DNA from: an uncultured Anaerococcus sp.
GTDB taxonomy: Bacteria > Bacillota_A > Clostridia > Tissierellales > Peptoniphilaceae
Direction of reading: 5' to 3'
Assembly (NCBI GenBank): GCA_902488555.1
Contig: CABTWT010000001.1
Coordinates: forward strand, 21,233-85,232
Length of the DNA: 64,000 nucleotides
Shown here: in pieces, positions 54,399 through 62,800 of the stretch
Position numbering within the stretch: position 1 is the first letter of the stretch
Layout of the letters: the number at the start of each line of letters is the position of its first letter
Notes under the pieces: generated by a model
Told to the model about the DNA's origin: nothing
What the model saw: only the letters and a program-made list of their open reading frames with translations
Database searches by the model: none
Made by a program: the position numbers and the translations under genes

Positions 54399-54931
54399 TG
54401 AATAATAATTTTTCAAAAGTTTTTAAAAAGAATAAATATCGTATATTTCTAATATTAGCCATTATACTAATCCTTAGCTTAGCTTTTACAGTCTTTAAAA
54501 AAGTAAGTAGCGAGAACGAAATTGCAAAATATGATAATGAGATATTGATAGTAAAAGGCAATGGAGACCAGCTTGATTCTCTGACTTTAAAAGAATTAAG
54601 ATCTATAGGTGGCCAAAAACTTGATGTTAGCATTAATAATGGCCTTGAGACAGTATCAGTTGAAGGAATATCTATAGAGCAGATTATTGGAAAGCTTGAC
54701 TACAATCTAAAAGATAGTGGCGTAATGGTAATTGAAGATGATGAAGGAAACTCAAAAAGGGTAGCTATGTCAGATGTATTGGAGCCAGGAAAAATATATC
54801 TGGTATATAGAATTGATGGCAAACCAATTTATGATGCAAACCCAAGCTATGGTAAAATGATAATCATAGATACAGCAACAAATTCATCAGCAAAATGGAT
54901 AACAAATGTTAAGACTCTAGATATAAAGTAA
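54398..54931 (+). CDS. Membrane-anchored protein resembling the sulfite-oxidase-type molybdopterin fold, without cofactor Cys
   Basis: 177 residues. One N-terminal membrane span (about 15-33) after a basic stretch, then an extracellular domain. The domain's layout, 'LTLKELRSIGGQKLDV', 'VSVEGISIEQIIGKL', 'DGKPIYDANPSYGKMIIID' and 'AKWITNVKTLDI', recalls the oxidoreductase molybdopterin-binding fold. There is no cysteine anywhere in the protein, so it cannot ligate molybdenum in the usual way. I infer a non-enzymatic member; function unknown. Translationally coupled to dut. Confidence 0.6.
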   Translation: MNNNFSKVFKKNKYRIFLILAIILILSLAFTVFKKVSSENEIAKYDNEILIVKGNGDQLDSLTLKELRSIGGQKLDVSINNGLETVSVEGISIEQIIGKLDYNLKDSGVMVIEDDEGNSKRVAMSDVLEPGKIYLVYRIDGKPIYDANPSYGKMIIIDTATNSSAKWITNVKTLDIK

Positions 54932-54932
54932 T

Positions 54933-54960
54933 AAGACATAGCTTTATAGTGAGTCTTTTT
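54933..54960 (+). terminator. Possible weak terminator after the anchored protein gene
   Basis: AAGAC (54933-54937) pairs with GTCTT (54953-54957), with little pairing inside, followed by TTT. Weak. Confidence 0.4.
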
Positions 54961-54964
54961 ATTA

Positions 54965-54973
54965 TGGTATAAT
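54965..54973 (+). promoter_or_regulatory. Extended -10 promoter element for mutS
   Basis: TGG-TATAAT at 54965-54973 (extended -10), 24 bases before the mutS start. The -35 region is not convincing. Confidence 0.55.
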
Positions 54974-54996
54974 ATAATTAAAGATAGGGGATGGCT

Positions 54997-57609
54997 ATGA
55001 AGGACAATTTTAAGTATGAAAAACTAACACCGATGTTAAAGCATTACGTGGATGTAAAAGATTCTTTTAAAGATGCATTACTCTTGTATAGGGTAGGAGA
55101 TTTTTTTGAGTCTTTTTTTGACGATGCTATTATTATTAGCAAAACATTGGGGCTTACCCTAACAGGAAAAGAATGTGGACATGAAAAAAAGGCACCTATG
55201 TGTGGAGTTCCTCACCATGTAATTGATAACTATGTGGGCAAACTTGTAAAAAAAGGCTACAAGGTTGCTTTATGTGATCAAGTAGAAGATCCTAAAGAAG
55301 CCAAGGGACTAGTTAAAAGAGCCATAACTAGGGTTGTAACTCCAGGAACAATTACAGATATAGATGCACTTGATAATAGAGAAAATAATTATTTGCTATC
55401 AATTTTTCAAAATGATTTCGGCCTTGGACTTACATATTGTGACATATCTACCGGTCAATTGACAAGCTTTGAAATAAAAGGATCAAAAGATCTAATAGCA
55501 AAAAGAACTATAGACCAAATTGAAAAAATCAACCCTTCAGAAATAATAATAAATAGTAATTTTAGTTTAAAAGATGTTTTGATATATTTAAAGCAAGAAT
55601 CAGATGTGTTCTTAAATTATATTGATGATGAAAATAATTATAGTAAGATTGGCAAAAAAATTAGCGAATACTTATCTATAGATAATTTTAAAAAAATAGA
55701 AAATAAGCGACTTTGCCTTGTTTCTACAGCAAACTTGCTTGACTATATTTATAAATTTTATGACGATAAACTCATCCATATCAACAATATTGAAATTTTA
55801 GAAATAAATGACTATCTAGAGCTAGAAGCAAATACTAGGAAAAACTTAGAATTACACAGAAATCTTAATAATAATAGCAAAGAAGATACTGTACTAAACA
55901 TTATCGATAAATGCGATACAGTTATGGGTTCAAGACTGATAAATCAATGGCTAGAAAGGCCACTAATTGATAAGGAAAAGATTTATAGAAGACTTGATAT
56001 AGTTCAATATTTCACTAATAATCCAATAGAGTCACAAAATATAACTAACTTTCTAAAAAATGTTATGGATTTAGAACGATTAATCGGAAAAATATCTTAT
56101 AAGAGAGCCAACGCTAGAGATTTTATATCACTTAAAAACTCTCTCGAGGATATTCCTAGATTAAAATCTTATCTAGAAGATTCAGATAATGAAATAATTA
56201 GAAATCTTGGTATTAACTTACCTAATGTATCAGACATATATCAATTATTAGAAAAATCTATAGTGGATGATTCGCCTATATCTATAACAGAAGGTGGAAT
56301 AATAAAAGAAGGATATTCTAATAAACTTGATGAGTTAAAAATATCCTCAGAAGAAGCTCTAACAAAACTTACAAAATATGAAAGTGAAGAAAGAGAAAAA
56401 ACTGACATTAAAAATTATAAAATTATTTTTAATAAAAATAACGGTTATTCTATCGAAATAACAAAGAGCAACTTAGACAAAGTTCCCGAATCTTACATAA
56501 GAAAACAAACCTTAAAGAATCAGGAACGATATACCACTGAAAAACTTGAAGAACTAAGCAGCTTAATTTTAAATGGCAAGGATCAAGTTAATGAGATTGA
56601 ATACCAATTATTTAATGAAATAAGGGATATTTTATTAGAAAAAACTTTAATGCTCCAAGCCTTGGCAAAAATGATTGCTAATATTGATTGCCTTAACACC
56701 CTAGCTAGAGTTGCTAATTTCAATAATTATGTAAGACCAAAACTTAATAATAGCAACAAAATCATAATAAAAGATGGTAGACACCCTGTAATAGAAAGCA
56801 AACTTAAAGAAAATGAATTTATTGCTAATGATACTGATATAGGTGAAGATGATAACTTGATTCAAATAATCACTGGCCCTAATATGGCAGGCAAGTCTAC
56901 TTATATGAGACAAATGGCTATTATAATAATACTTGCTCAAATGGGGTCCTTTGTACCAGCAAGCTATGCTGATATAGCTATATGTGATAAGGTATTTTCT
57001 AGGATTGGAGCAAGTGATAATATCTCCAAGGGCGAATCTACTTTTATGCTAGAAATGAATGAAGTTAGCAATATTTTAAAAAATGCAAGTCCTAAGTCTT
57101 TCGTTATCTTAGATGAAGTTGGAAGAGGAACTTCATCAGATGATGGATTAAGTATTGCTATGGCTCTAGTAAAATATATATCGAAAGTTAAGAAATTTAA
57201 GACTGTTTTTGCTACTCATTTTCATGAACTGACAATTCTTGAAAACGAGCTAGATAATGTTAAAAATCTAAAAATTGAAATATTAAATGAAAATGACAAT
57301 CTAATATTTCTTAGAAAGATCTCTTCTGGAAAATCTGACAGATCTTATGGAATTGAAGTAGCTAAACTAAGTGGTCTTCCTGATGAAATAATAGAGGATG
57401 CCAAAGTCTTTATGGATAAAATTTCGGATGATGATTATTTTGAAACAAATAAGACTAAGAATATTGTAGATACTATAGATGATATAAATTCTAAAAATAT
57501 GGAAGAAATTATATCTCTTACAAAGGATATTAGTGTTAACGACCTAACACCTCTAGAAGCAATTAATAAGCTTAATTCCTTAGTAGAAAGGATTAATGGT
57601 TTAGCATAA
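54997..57609 (+). CDS. mutS: DNA mismatch repair protein MutS
   Basis: Recognises mismatches and starts repair. 870 residues: mismatch-binding Phe-x-Glu in 'RVGDFFESFFDDA', connector and lever domains, clamp, and ATPase with Walker A 'GPNMAGKST' (627-635), 'GESTFMLEMNEV', 'ILDEVGRGTSSDDG' and 'FATHFHELT'. GGGG at 54987-54990 favours ATG 54997 over ATG 54991. mutL starts on the last base of its stop. I see no clear beta-clamp-binding motif in the tail. Confidence 0.97.
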   Translation: MKDNFKYEKLTPMLKHYVDVKDSFKDALLLYRVGDFFESFFDDAIIISKTLGLTLTGKECGHEKKAPMCGVPHHVIDNYVGKLVKKGYKVALCDQVEDPKEAKGLVKRAITRVVTPGTITDIDALDNRENNYLLSIFQNDFGLGLTYCDISTGQLTSFEIKGSKDLIAKRTIDQIEKINPSEIIINSNFSLKDVLIYLKQESDVFLNYIDDENNYSKIGKKISEYLSIDNFKKIENKRLCLVSTANLLDYIYKFYDDKLIHINNIEILEINDYLELEANTRKNLELHRNLNNNSKEDTVLNIIDKCDTVMGSRLINQWLERPLIDKEKIYRRLDIVQYFTNNPIESQNITNFLKNVMDLERLIGKISYKRANARDFISLKNSLEDIPRLKSYLEDSDNEIIRNLGINLPNVSDIYQLLEKSIVDDSPISITEGGIIKEGYSNKLDELKISSEEALTKLTKYESEEREKTDIKNYKIIFNKNNGYSIEITKSNLDKVPESYIRKQTLKNQERYTTEKLEELSSLILNGKDQVNEIEYQLFNEIRDILLEKTLMLQALAKMIANIDCLNTLARVANFNNYVRPKLNNSNKIIIKDGRHPVIESKLKENEFIANDTDIGEDDNLIQIITGPNMAGKSTYMRQMAIIIILAQMGSFVPASYADIAICDKVFSRIGASDNISKGESTFMLEMNEVSNILKNASPKSFVILDEVGRGTSSDDGLSIAMALVKYISKVKKFKTVFATHFHELTILENELDNVKNLKIEILNENDNLIFLRKISSGKSDRSYGIEVAKLSGLPDEIIEDAKVFMDKISDDDYFETNKTKNIVDTIDDINSKNMEEIISLTKDISVNDLTPLEAINKLNSLVERINGLA

Positions 57610-59402
57610 TGACTATTAGAAAATTAGACCAATACACAATAGAACAGATAGCAGCAGGAGAGGTGATTGAATCACCTTTATCTGTTGTAAAAGAACTAGT
57701 GGAAAATTCTATAGATGCTAAGGCAAAAAGTATTACAGTTGAAATAAAAAATGGTGGAAAAACTTATATAAGAGTTACAGATGATGGAATTGGAATACCT
57801 AAAAATGACTTAAGGTTAGCCTTCGAAAAACACACAACATCAAAAATAGTACATTTTGAAGATCTATATGATATTTATTCTCTAGGTTTTAGAGGCGAGG
57901 CTTTATCCACAATAGTTAGTGTTGCAGATGTTAAAGCTATTACTAAAACTTCCGATACCAATATCGGTAGTAAAATTGAGTTTGCAAATAACAAAGTTAA
58001 AGAATCATCGATTGCTACAAATACAGGTACAAGTATAGAAGTCTTAAATATCTTTGCTAATATCCCGGCTAGATATAAATTTTTAAAATCTGATTTAGCT
58101 GAGTCAAATGCGATTACTAAATTGATGTATTCTTTGGCCTTAGGCTATAATAATATAGGATTTAAATACGTAAAAGATGATAGATTAGAATTTAAAACTT
58201 CAGCTAACGAACCACTTGATCTTAGGATTTATAACTTGCTAGATGATAATCTAAAGGATGAACTAATTGAAATAGATGAAAGCAATGAGATCTATAGCAT
58301 AAAAGGTTATATATCAAACTCAAATTATTATAGAGCATCTAGGTCACTCCAATATCTTTATGTTAACAATAGACTTGTTGATAGCCCTTCTATCATTAAT
58401 ACTATTGAAAATGAGTATAAGACTTATATACCTAATGGAAGATTTCCAGCTGTATTTTTATTTATTAGCACTAATCCAAAGAATCTAGATATAAATGTGC
58501 ATCCTAACAAGAGAACCATAAAGTTTATTTATGAAGATGACTTGTTATCCTTGCTGAGAAATTCTATCTATAAATCTCTGTCTGAAAATATATATCCAAA
58601 TAAAATGCCAATTAATGAAAATAAGACTAAGTCTTTGTTGGATTTTAGTGACTATACAAGTGTCTTAGAAAAATACCAAAATTCTTCCCTTGTAAAGGAA
58701 AATAAGCCTTCCTATCAGGATAATAAATTCTTTGAAAATAAAGATAAAAAATTTTATGAAGTTGATGAAAAAAAGATTGAGAGTCACGATGAATACAAGC
58801 TGCCATCTAATGATTTTGACTCCATCTCTTTTACTGAGGAAAAATCATATTCATATCTTACAAGCTTGTTTTCAAGGTATTCATTATTTGCTTGCTCTGA
58901 TGATAAAATTATTCTGGTAGATAATAGAAGAGCTGATGAAGCAATACTTTATAGTAATTTTATCAAAGAATTAGAAGATGGTAATGTTAGCCAACAATTA
59001 TTATTAGATCCAATATTAATCAAGTTAAAAGCTAATGATAAGTTAAAATTTGTGGAAAAAAGAGATTATTTATTGGATATGGGTTTTGATATTGACCTGA
59101 TTACTGAGGATAAAGTTCTAATAAGATCAATTCCTCAAATATTTGACAATGATAGTTACAATAATTTCTTTTATGACTTACTAGATCTAGATTTAACGCA
59201 TAAAGGAGATTTATTTTATACAAATATACGAAAGTATATTAAATCTAAGTCATTTAGAAAAGGTTACAAGCTTGGAGAAAGAGAAGCTAAGAAATACCTA
59301 AATGACCTACTAAAGCTCGACAATCCATACAAAACTTATGATGGTAAATCTATTATTATAGAATTGACTGACAAAGATTTGGAGAGATATTTTGAAAGAT
59401 AA
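57609..59402 (+). CDS. mutL: DNA mismatch repair protein MutL with degenerate endonuclease motifs
   Basis: 597 residues. The N-terminal GHKL ATPase is normal: 'IAAGEVIESPLSVVKELVENS' in part, 'VTDDGIGIP', 'GFRGEAL', and 'VNNRLVDS' in the transducer. The C-terminal domain is altered. Firmicute MutL normally has a metal-dependent endonuclease site, DQHAxxExxxxE; here residues 438-449 are 'DNRRADEAILYS', losing the His and the last Glu. The ACK-type motif has no Cys, and the CPHGRP motif is replaced by 'TYDGKS' (576-581). The frame is intact and no MutH is nearby, so strand incision must come from elsewhere or be lost. Confidence 0.93.
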   Translation: MTIRKLDQYTIEQIAAGEVIESPLSVVKELVENSIDAKAKSITVEIKNGGKTYIRVTDDGIGIPKNDLRLAFEKHTTSKIVHFEDLYDIYSLGFRGEALSTIVSVADVKAITKTSDTNIGSKIEFANNKVKESSIATNTGTSIEVLNIFANIPARYKFLKSDLAESNAITKLMYSLALGYNNIGFKYVKDDRLEFKTSANEPLDLRIYNLLDDNLKDELIEIDESNEIYSIKGYISNSNYYRASRSLQYLYVNNRLVDSPSIINTIENEYKTYIPNGRFPAVFLFISTNPKNLDINVHPNKRTIKFIYEDDLLSLLRNSIYKSLSENIYPNKMPINENKTKSLLDFSDYTSVLEKYQNSSLVKENKPSYQDNKFFENKDKKFYEVDEKKIESHDEYKLPSNDFDSISFTEEKSYSYLTSLFSRYSLFACSDDKIILVDNRRADEAILYSNFIKELEDGNVSQQLLLDPILIKLKANDKLKFVEKRDYLLDMGFDIDLITEDKVLIRSIPQIFDNDSYNNFFYDLLDLDLTHKGDLFYTNIRKYIKSKSFRKGYKLGEREAKKYLNDLLKLDNPYKTYDGKSIIIELTDKDLERYFER

Positions 59403-60339
59403 ACTAATTATAGTAACAGGGCCTACAGCTAGTGGCAAGAGTGACATATCTATAAATATTGCCAAGGCTTTTAGTGGACAAATAATATCAGCCGATAGCC
59501 AGCAGATTTATAAAGATATGAACATAGGAACAAATAAAATAGATCAAACTTACGGCATAAATCACCATTTAATTAATCTGATTAACCCAAATGAAAACTT
59601 TACTGTGGAATATTTCTCTGCAAAAGTAAGATTGCTGATTCATCAAATTAATGAAGATGGAGATATTCCAATACTTACCGGTGGTACTGGATTTTATATA
59701 GATTCTATTTTATTTGATATGAATTATGGGGCAACTCCCAGAGATTCTGATCTAAGAAATGAACTAGAAGCAATAGCTGATAATAAGGGAAACTCATATT
59801 TATATGATAGACTTAAGCTTATTGATCCCCTTACAGCTGATAAATACCATGAAAACGAAAGAAATAGGATAATTAGGTCCCTTGAAATCTATGAACTTAC
59901 AGGTGAAAAACCTTCTGATGTAAGAAGCGGTGAAAAAGTATTAAATGAAAAAGTTGATCCAATTTTATTCTTCTTAAATTTTAAAGACAGGTCGGGACTT
60001 TATCAAAATATTAACAATAGAGTTATAGAAATGATTTCTGAAGGTTTAATAGAAGAATTTGTAAACGTAGTTAAAACCTATAAGCTAGATGAAAACTCCC
60101 AATCCATGGCAGCTATTGGATATAAGGAAATCTTTCCTTTTATAAAAGAAGAAATAGATATTGATGAACTTATAGATTTGATACAAAAAAATACAAGGCA
60201 CTACGCAAAGAGGCAAGTAACATGGATGAAGAGATACCTAAATTATAACTTTGCTCATGAGATTATTATGGACAATCTAAGTAAAAATGATGCTAGTGAT
60301 ATAATCATTAGTACAATTAAGGATATTTATGAATTTTAA
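59392..60339 (+). CDS. miaA: tRNA dimethylallyltransferase MiaA
   Basis: Adds the isopentenyl group to A37 of tRNAs reading UNN codons. 315 residues: P-loop 'VTGPTASGKSDI', 'IISADSQQIYKDMNIGT', 'LTGGTGFYIDSIL' and 'NTRHYAKRQVTWMKRY'. The start is TTG at 59392 with GGAGAG at 59381-59386. It overlaps mutL by 11 bases and the next gene by 11. mutS-mutL-miaA is a conserved order. Confidence 0.97.
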   Translation: MKDKLIIVTGPTASGKSDISINIAKAFSGQIISADSQQIYKDMNIGTNKIDQTYGINHHLINLINPNENFTVEYFSAKVRLLIHQINEDGDIPILTGGTGFYIDSILFDMNYGATPRDSDLRNELEAIADNKGNSYLYDRLKLIDPLTADKYHENERNRIIRSLEIYELTGEKPSDVRSGEKVLNEKVDPILFFLNFKDRSGLYQNINNRVIEMISEGLIEEFVNVVKTYKLDENSQSMAAIGYKEIFPFIKEEIDIDELIDLIQKNTRHYAKRQVTWMKRYLNYNFAHEIIMDNLSKNDASDIIISTIKDIYEF

Positions 60340-61606
60340 AGAAATATATAGTCATTATAATATAGATGATTCGTTTGATAATATGATAAACGAGGCTTCC
60401 AAAAGCCTAAGAGAAGATTTTAACAAACTAGAAGAAATTGCCGAATTTAACCAACTTAAGGTATTAAAAGCATTCAATAAAAATAATCTTAATACTCAGG
60501 ATTTTATAAGCGCAACTGGATATGGTTATGGAGATACAGGTAGGGAAAAGTTAGAAGAAATATATGCTGATATTTTTAAAGCTGAAGATGCTTTAGTAAG
60601 GCCAAGTATTGTTGCAGGAACCCACGCCTTATCCTTAGTACTTTTTGCTCTATTAAACTATGGAGATAAAATGCTAGCAATAACTGATGATCCTTACGAT
60701 ACCATGCAACAAGTTATAGGTATTGCAGGTAATAAAAAAGGTAATTTGATCTCAAAAGGAATTTCTTATGAAAAACTGAGCCTAGATGAAAATAATCAAA
60801 TTGATTATCAAAATATTCACAAAGTTGTTGATGAAAATACTAAATTAGCACTAATTCAAAGATCTACTGGCTATACTCAAAGACGTGCCTTTACAATAGA
60901 AGAAATTGAAAAAGCTATAATAGAAATTAGAAAAGCAAATCCTGAAACTATTATTTTTGTAGATAATTGTTATGGTGAGTTTACTGAGGATAAAGAGCCT
61001 ATAGAAGTTGGTGCAGATATATTAGCTGGTTCATTGATTAAAAATCTTGGTGGCGGCATTGCTATAACTGGCGGTTATATTGTAGGTAAAAAAGATTTGA
61101 TAGAGTATTGCTCAAACACCTTGACTGCACCAGGAATTGGTAAGGACGAAGGCTTAAGTTTTGGCACAACTAGATATGTCTTACAGGGCTTATATTTCGC
61201 GCCACAAATTGTTAAAGAAGCCATAAAAGTAGGAATGTTATTCGGAAAAGTATTTAACGAACTAGGTTATGAGGTTATCCCTAAAATCGGAGATCCTCAA
61301 AGCGATGTAGTTCAAGCGATAAAATTTGAAGATCCAGATAAGGTCATCACATTTTGTAAGGCTATACAAGAAGCTTCTACAGTTGATTCAAATTTAATTC
61401 CAGAACCATTTCCAATGCCAGGATACGAAGACCCTGTAATAATGGCTGCCGGTGGATTTGTAGAAGGGTCAACATCTGAACTTTCTGCAGATGGTCCATT
61501 AAGAAGTCCATATATTGCATACCTACAAGGTGGATTAAATTATTACCATGGAAAGCTCGCTCTAAAACTCGTTTTAAGCCGTTTTAAAAATCAAGGATAC
61601 ATATAG
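60329..61606 (+). CDS. Methionine gamma-lyase-family / aluminium resistance PLP protein (YnbB type)
   Basis: 425 residues, a fold-type I PLP protein of the PF06838 group. 'SATGYGYGDTGREKLEEIYAD' in part, 'PSIVAGTHALSLVLFALL', 'FVDNCYGEFTEDKEP', the PLP lysine in 'AGSLIKNLGGGIAITGGYIVG', and 'TAPGIGKDEG'. Bacillus ynbB lies in the same neighbourhood after miaA (with hfq and hflX, absent here). The reaction is not established; the aluminium-resistance label is historical. Confidence 0.92.
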   Translation: MNFKEIYSHYNIDDSFDNMINEASKSLREDFNKLEEIAEFNQLKVLKAFNKNNLNTQDFISATGYGYGDTGREKLEEIYADIFKAEDALVRPSIVAGTHALSLVLFALLNYGDKMLAITDDPYDTMQQVIGIAGNKKGNLISKGISYEKLSLDENNQIDYQNIHKVVDENTKLALIQRSTGYTQRRAFTIEEIEKAIIEIRKANPETIIFVDNCYGEFTEDKEPIEVGADILAGSLIKNLGGGIAITGGYIVGKKDLIEYCSNTLTAPGIGKDEGLSFGTTRYVLQGLYFAPQIVKEAIKVGMLFGKVFNELGYEVIPKIGDPQSDVVQAIKFEDPDKVITFCKAIQEASTVDSNLIPEPFPMPGYEDPVIMAAGGFVEGSTSELSADGPLRSPYIAYLQGGLNYYHGKLALKLVLSRFKNQGYI

Positions 61607-61622
61607 GTACCCTTGATTTTTT
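61588..61622. terminator. Bidirectional terminator
   Basis: AAATCAAGG (61588-61596) pairs with CCTTGATTT (61611-61619), with T residues after it on the plus strand and A residues before it, which serve the convergent recombinase gene on the minus strand. It includes the stop codon of the upstream gene. Confidence 0.85.
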
Positions 61623-61624
61623 AT

Positions 61625-62605
61625 CTAAATGTCTAATTTTGAAAGTGGGTTCTTATTAACGGCATCTTTTAAGTCTTCATCATCTAAGTGGGTGTAAATT
61701 TGTGTTGTGGAAATATTTGTGTGTCCTAGTATATCTTTTAAGGCTCTTATATCTACATTGCCATACTTATACATCAAAGTTGCAGCGGTATGTCTCAATT
61801 TGTGGGTAGAGTACAAGGAAGTGTCAAATCCAGCCTTATTAAGGTATTTTTCTATGGTAGATTGGACAGCCCTATTAGAAATTCTCTTTTTTCTAGTAGA
61901 TATGAAAAGAGCCTCTATATACATACCATCCAAATATTCATTTCTAATTTTTAAATAGTGGTGAATTAATTTTAGAGCGTTTTCAGTTAAGTAGATCGTT
62001 CTTTCTTTATTTCCTTTTCCAATTATTTTGAAATAATCATTTTCTATGTCTGATACATTTATAGATACTAACTCAGATAAACGCATCCCGGTTGTGAGAA
62101 AAGTGAATATAATGGCCAAATCACGAGCTCTTAAAAAGTCGTTTTTCTCAGCGTTAACTACAGATAATAATCTTTCTGTCTCATCTAAAGTGAGGTAGAC
62201 GGGTTGTCTTTGGCTGATTTTTGGATTTCTAAGCTTTTCAGTTACATTCTCATCAATAACTTCAATCTCTTGGTAGAGATACTTATAAAAGGATTTTATA
62301 GCAGAAATCTTTCTAGATCTTGTAGTAGGATTGTCGTTTTTTTCGTTATCTAGATATGATAGATAAGCATAAAAATCAGCTATGGTAAGATTAGCTAAGA
62401 ATTTAGCATCAATTATTTTTTTCATATCTTTATCTTTAAATTCTTTCTCAAATGAGCTTTGATCTCCATAATAAACTTTTCTTAGAATTTGATATTTGAA
62501 AAATACTTCTAAATCATATCCGTATTCTTTAATTGTATTGGGAGATAGACCTCGAATTGATTTTAAGAAATTTAAATAGTCTATAAGTAGTATTGGTTGA
62601 TTCAT
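61625..62605 (-). CDS. Tyrosine recombinase of the XerC/XerD/CodV type
   Basis: 326 residues. N-terminal SAM-like core-binding domain ('LNFLKSIRGLSPNTIKEYGYD' in part), then the catalytic domain with the full set: Arg in 'TTGMRLSEL', Lys in 'IGKGNKERTI', 'HKLRHTAAT', 'LGHTNISTTQIYTH' with His and the nucleophile Tyr. No phage or transposon genes accompany it, so chromosome dimer resolution is the likely role. GGAG six bases upstream selects ATG at 62605; TTG at 62617 would add four residues. A perfect palindrome lies 68 bases upstream of the start. Confidence 0.9.
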   Translation of the reverse strand: MNQPILLIDYLNFLKSIRGLSPNTIKEYGYDLEVFFKYQILRKVYYGDQSSFEKEFKDKDMKKIIDAKFLANLTIADFYAYLSYLDNEKNDNPTTRSRKISAIKSFYKYLYQEIEVIDENVTEKLRNPKISQRQPVYLTLDETERLLSVVNAEKNDFLRARDLAIIFTFLTTGMRLSELVSINVSDIENDYFKIIGKGNKERTIYLTENALKLIHHYLKIRNEYLDGMYIEALFISTRKKRISNRAVQSTIEKYLNKAGFDTSLYSTHKLRHTAATLMYKYGNVDIRALKDILGHTNISTTQIYTHLDDEDLKDAVNKNPLSKLDI

Positions 62606-62672
62606 AAATTGCTCCAAATAGCATAAATTATAGTTTTCATAATAATATTGTACTGATATTTTATATATTTAC

Positions 62673-62708
62673 AATTATTGCACAAAATTATTATTTTGTG
62701 CAATAATT
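62673..62708. repeat. Perfect 15-bp inverted repeat with 6-bp centre; candidate Xer (dif-like) site or operator
   Basis: AATTATTGCACAAAA (62673-62687), centre TTATTA, TTTTGTGCAATAATT (62694-62708). The arms are perfect complements. Neither strand has a T-tract after the hairpin, so it is not an intrinsic terminator. Inner 11-base arms around a 6-base centre match the geometry of dif sites, and the outer-arm bases TGCACAAAA resemble the TGCGCATAA half of E. coli dif. It lies in the 195-base gap between rny and the recombinase gene. A single GCACAA recurs at 62735-62740. Confidence 0.6.
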
Positions 62709-62750
62709 TATATTTACGAGCCTCACTCTTTTTCGCACAATTTATAGCAA

Positions 62751-62780
62751 TTAAAAACTGCCACTAAATAATGGCAGTTT
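62751..62780 (-). terminator. Terminator of rny
   Basis: On the minus strand: AAACTGCCA, 8-base loop, TGGCAGTTT (perfect 9-pair stem), then TTAATTG after the final T residues. It lies 20 bases after the rny stop. Confidence 0.85.
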
Positions 62781-62800
62781 GTCATAATTACTTTTAATAA

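Noticed and set aside
61625..62605. Recombinase as part of an integrated phage or integron
   Set aside because: No phage, cassette, attachment duplication or atypical composition surrounds it; flanking genes are core genes.
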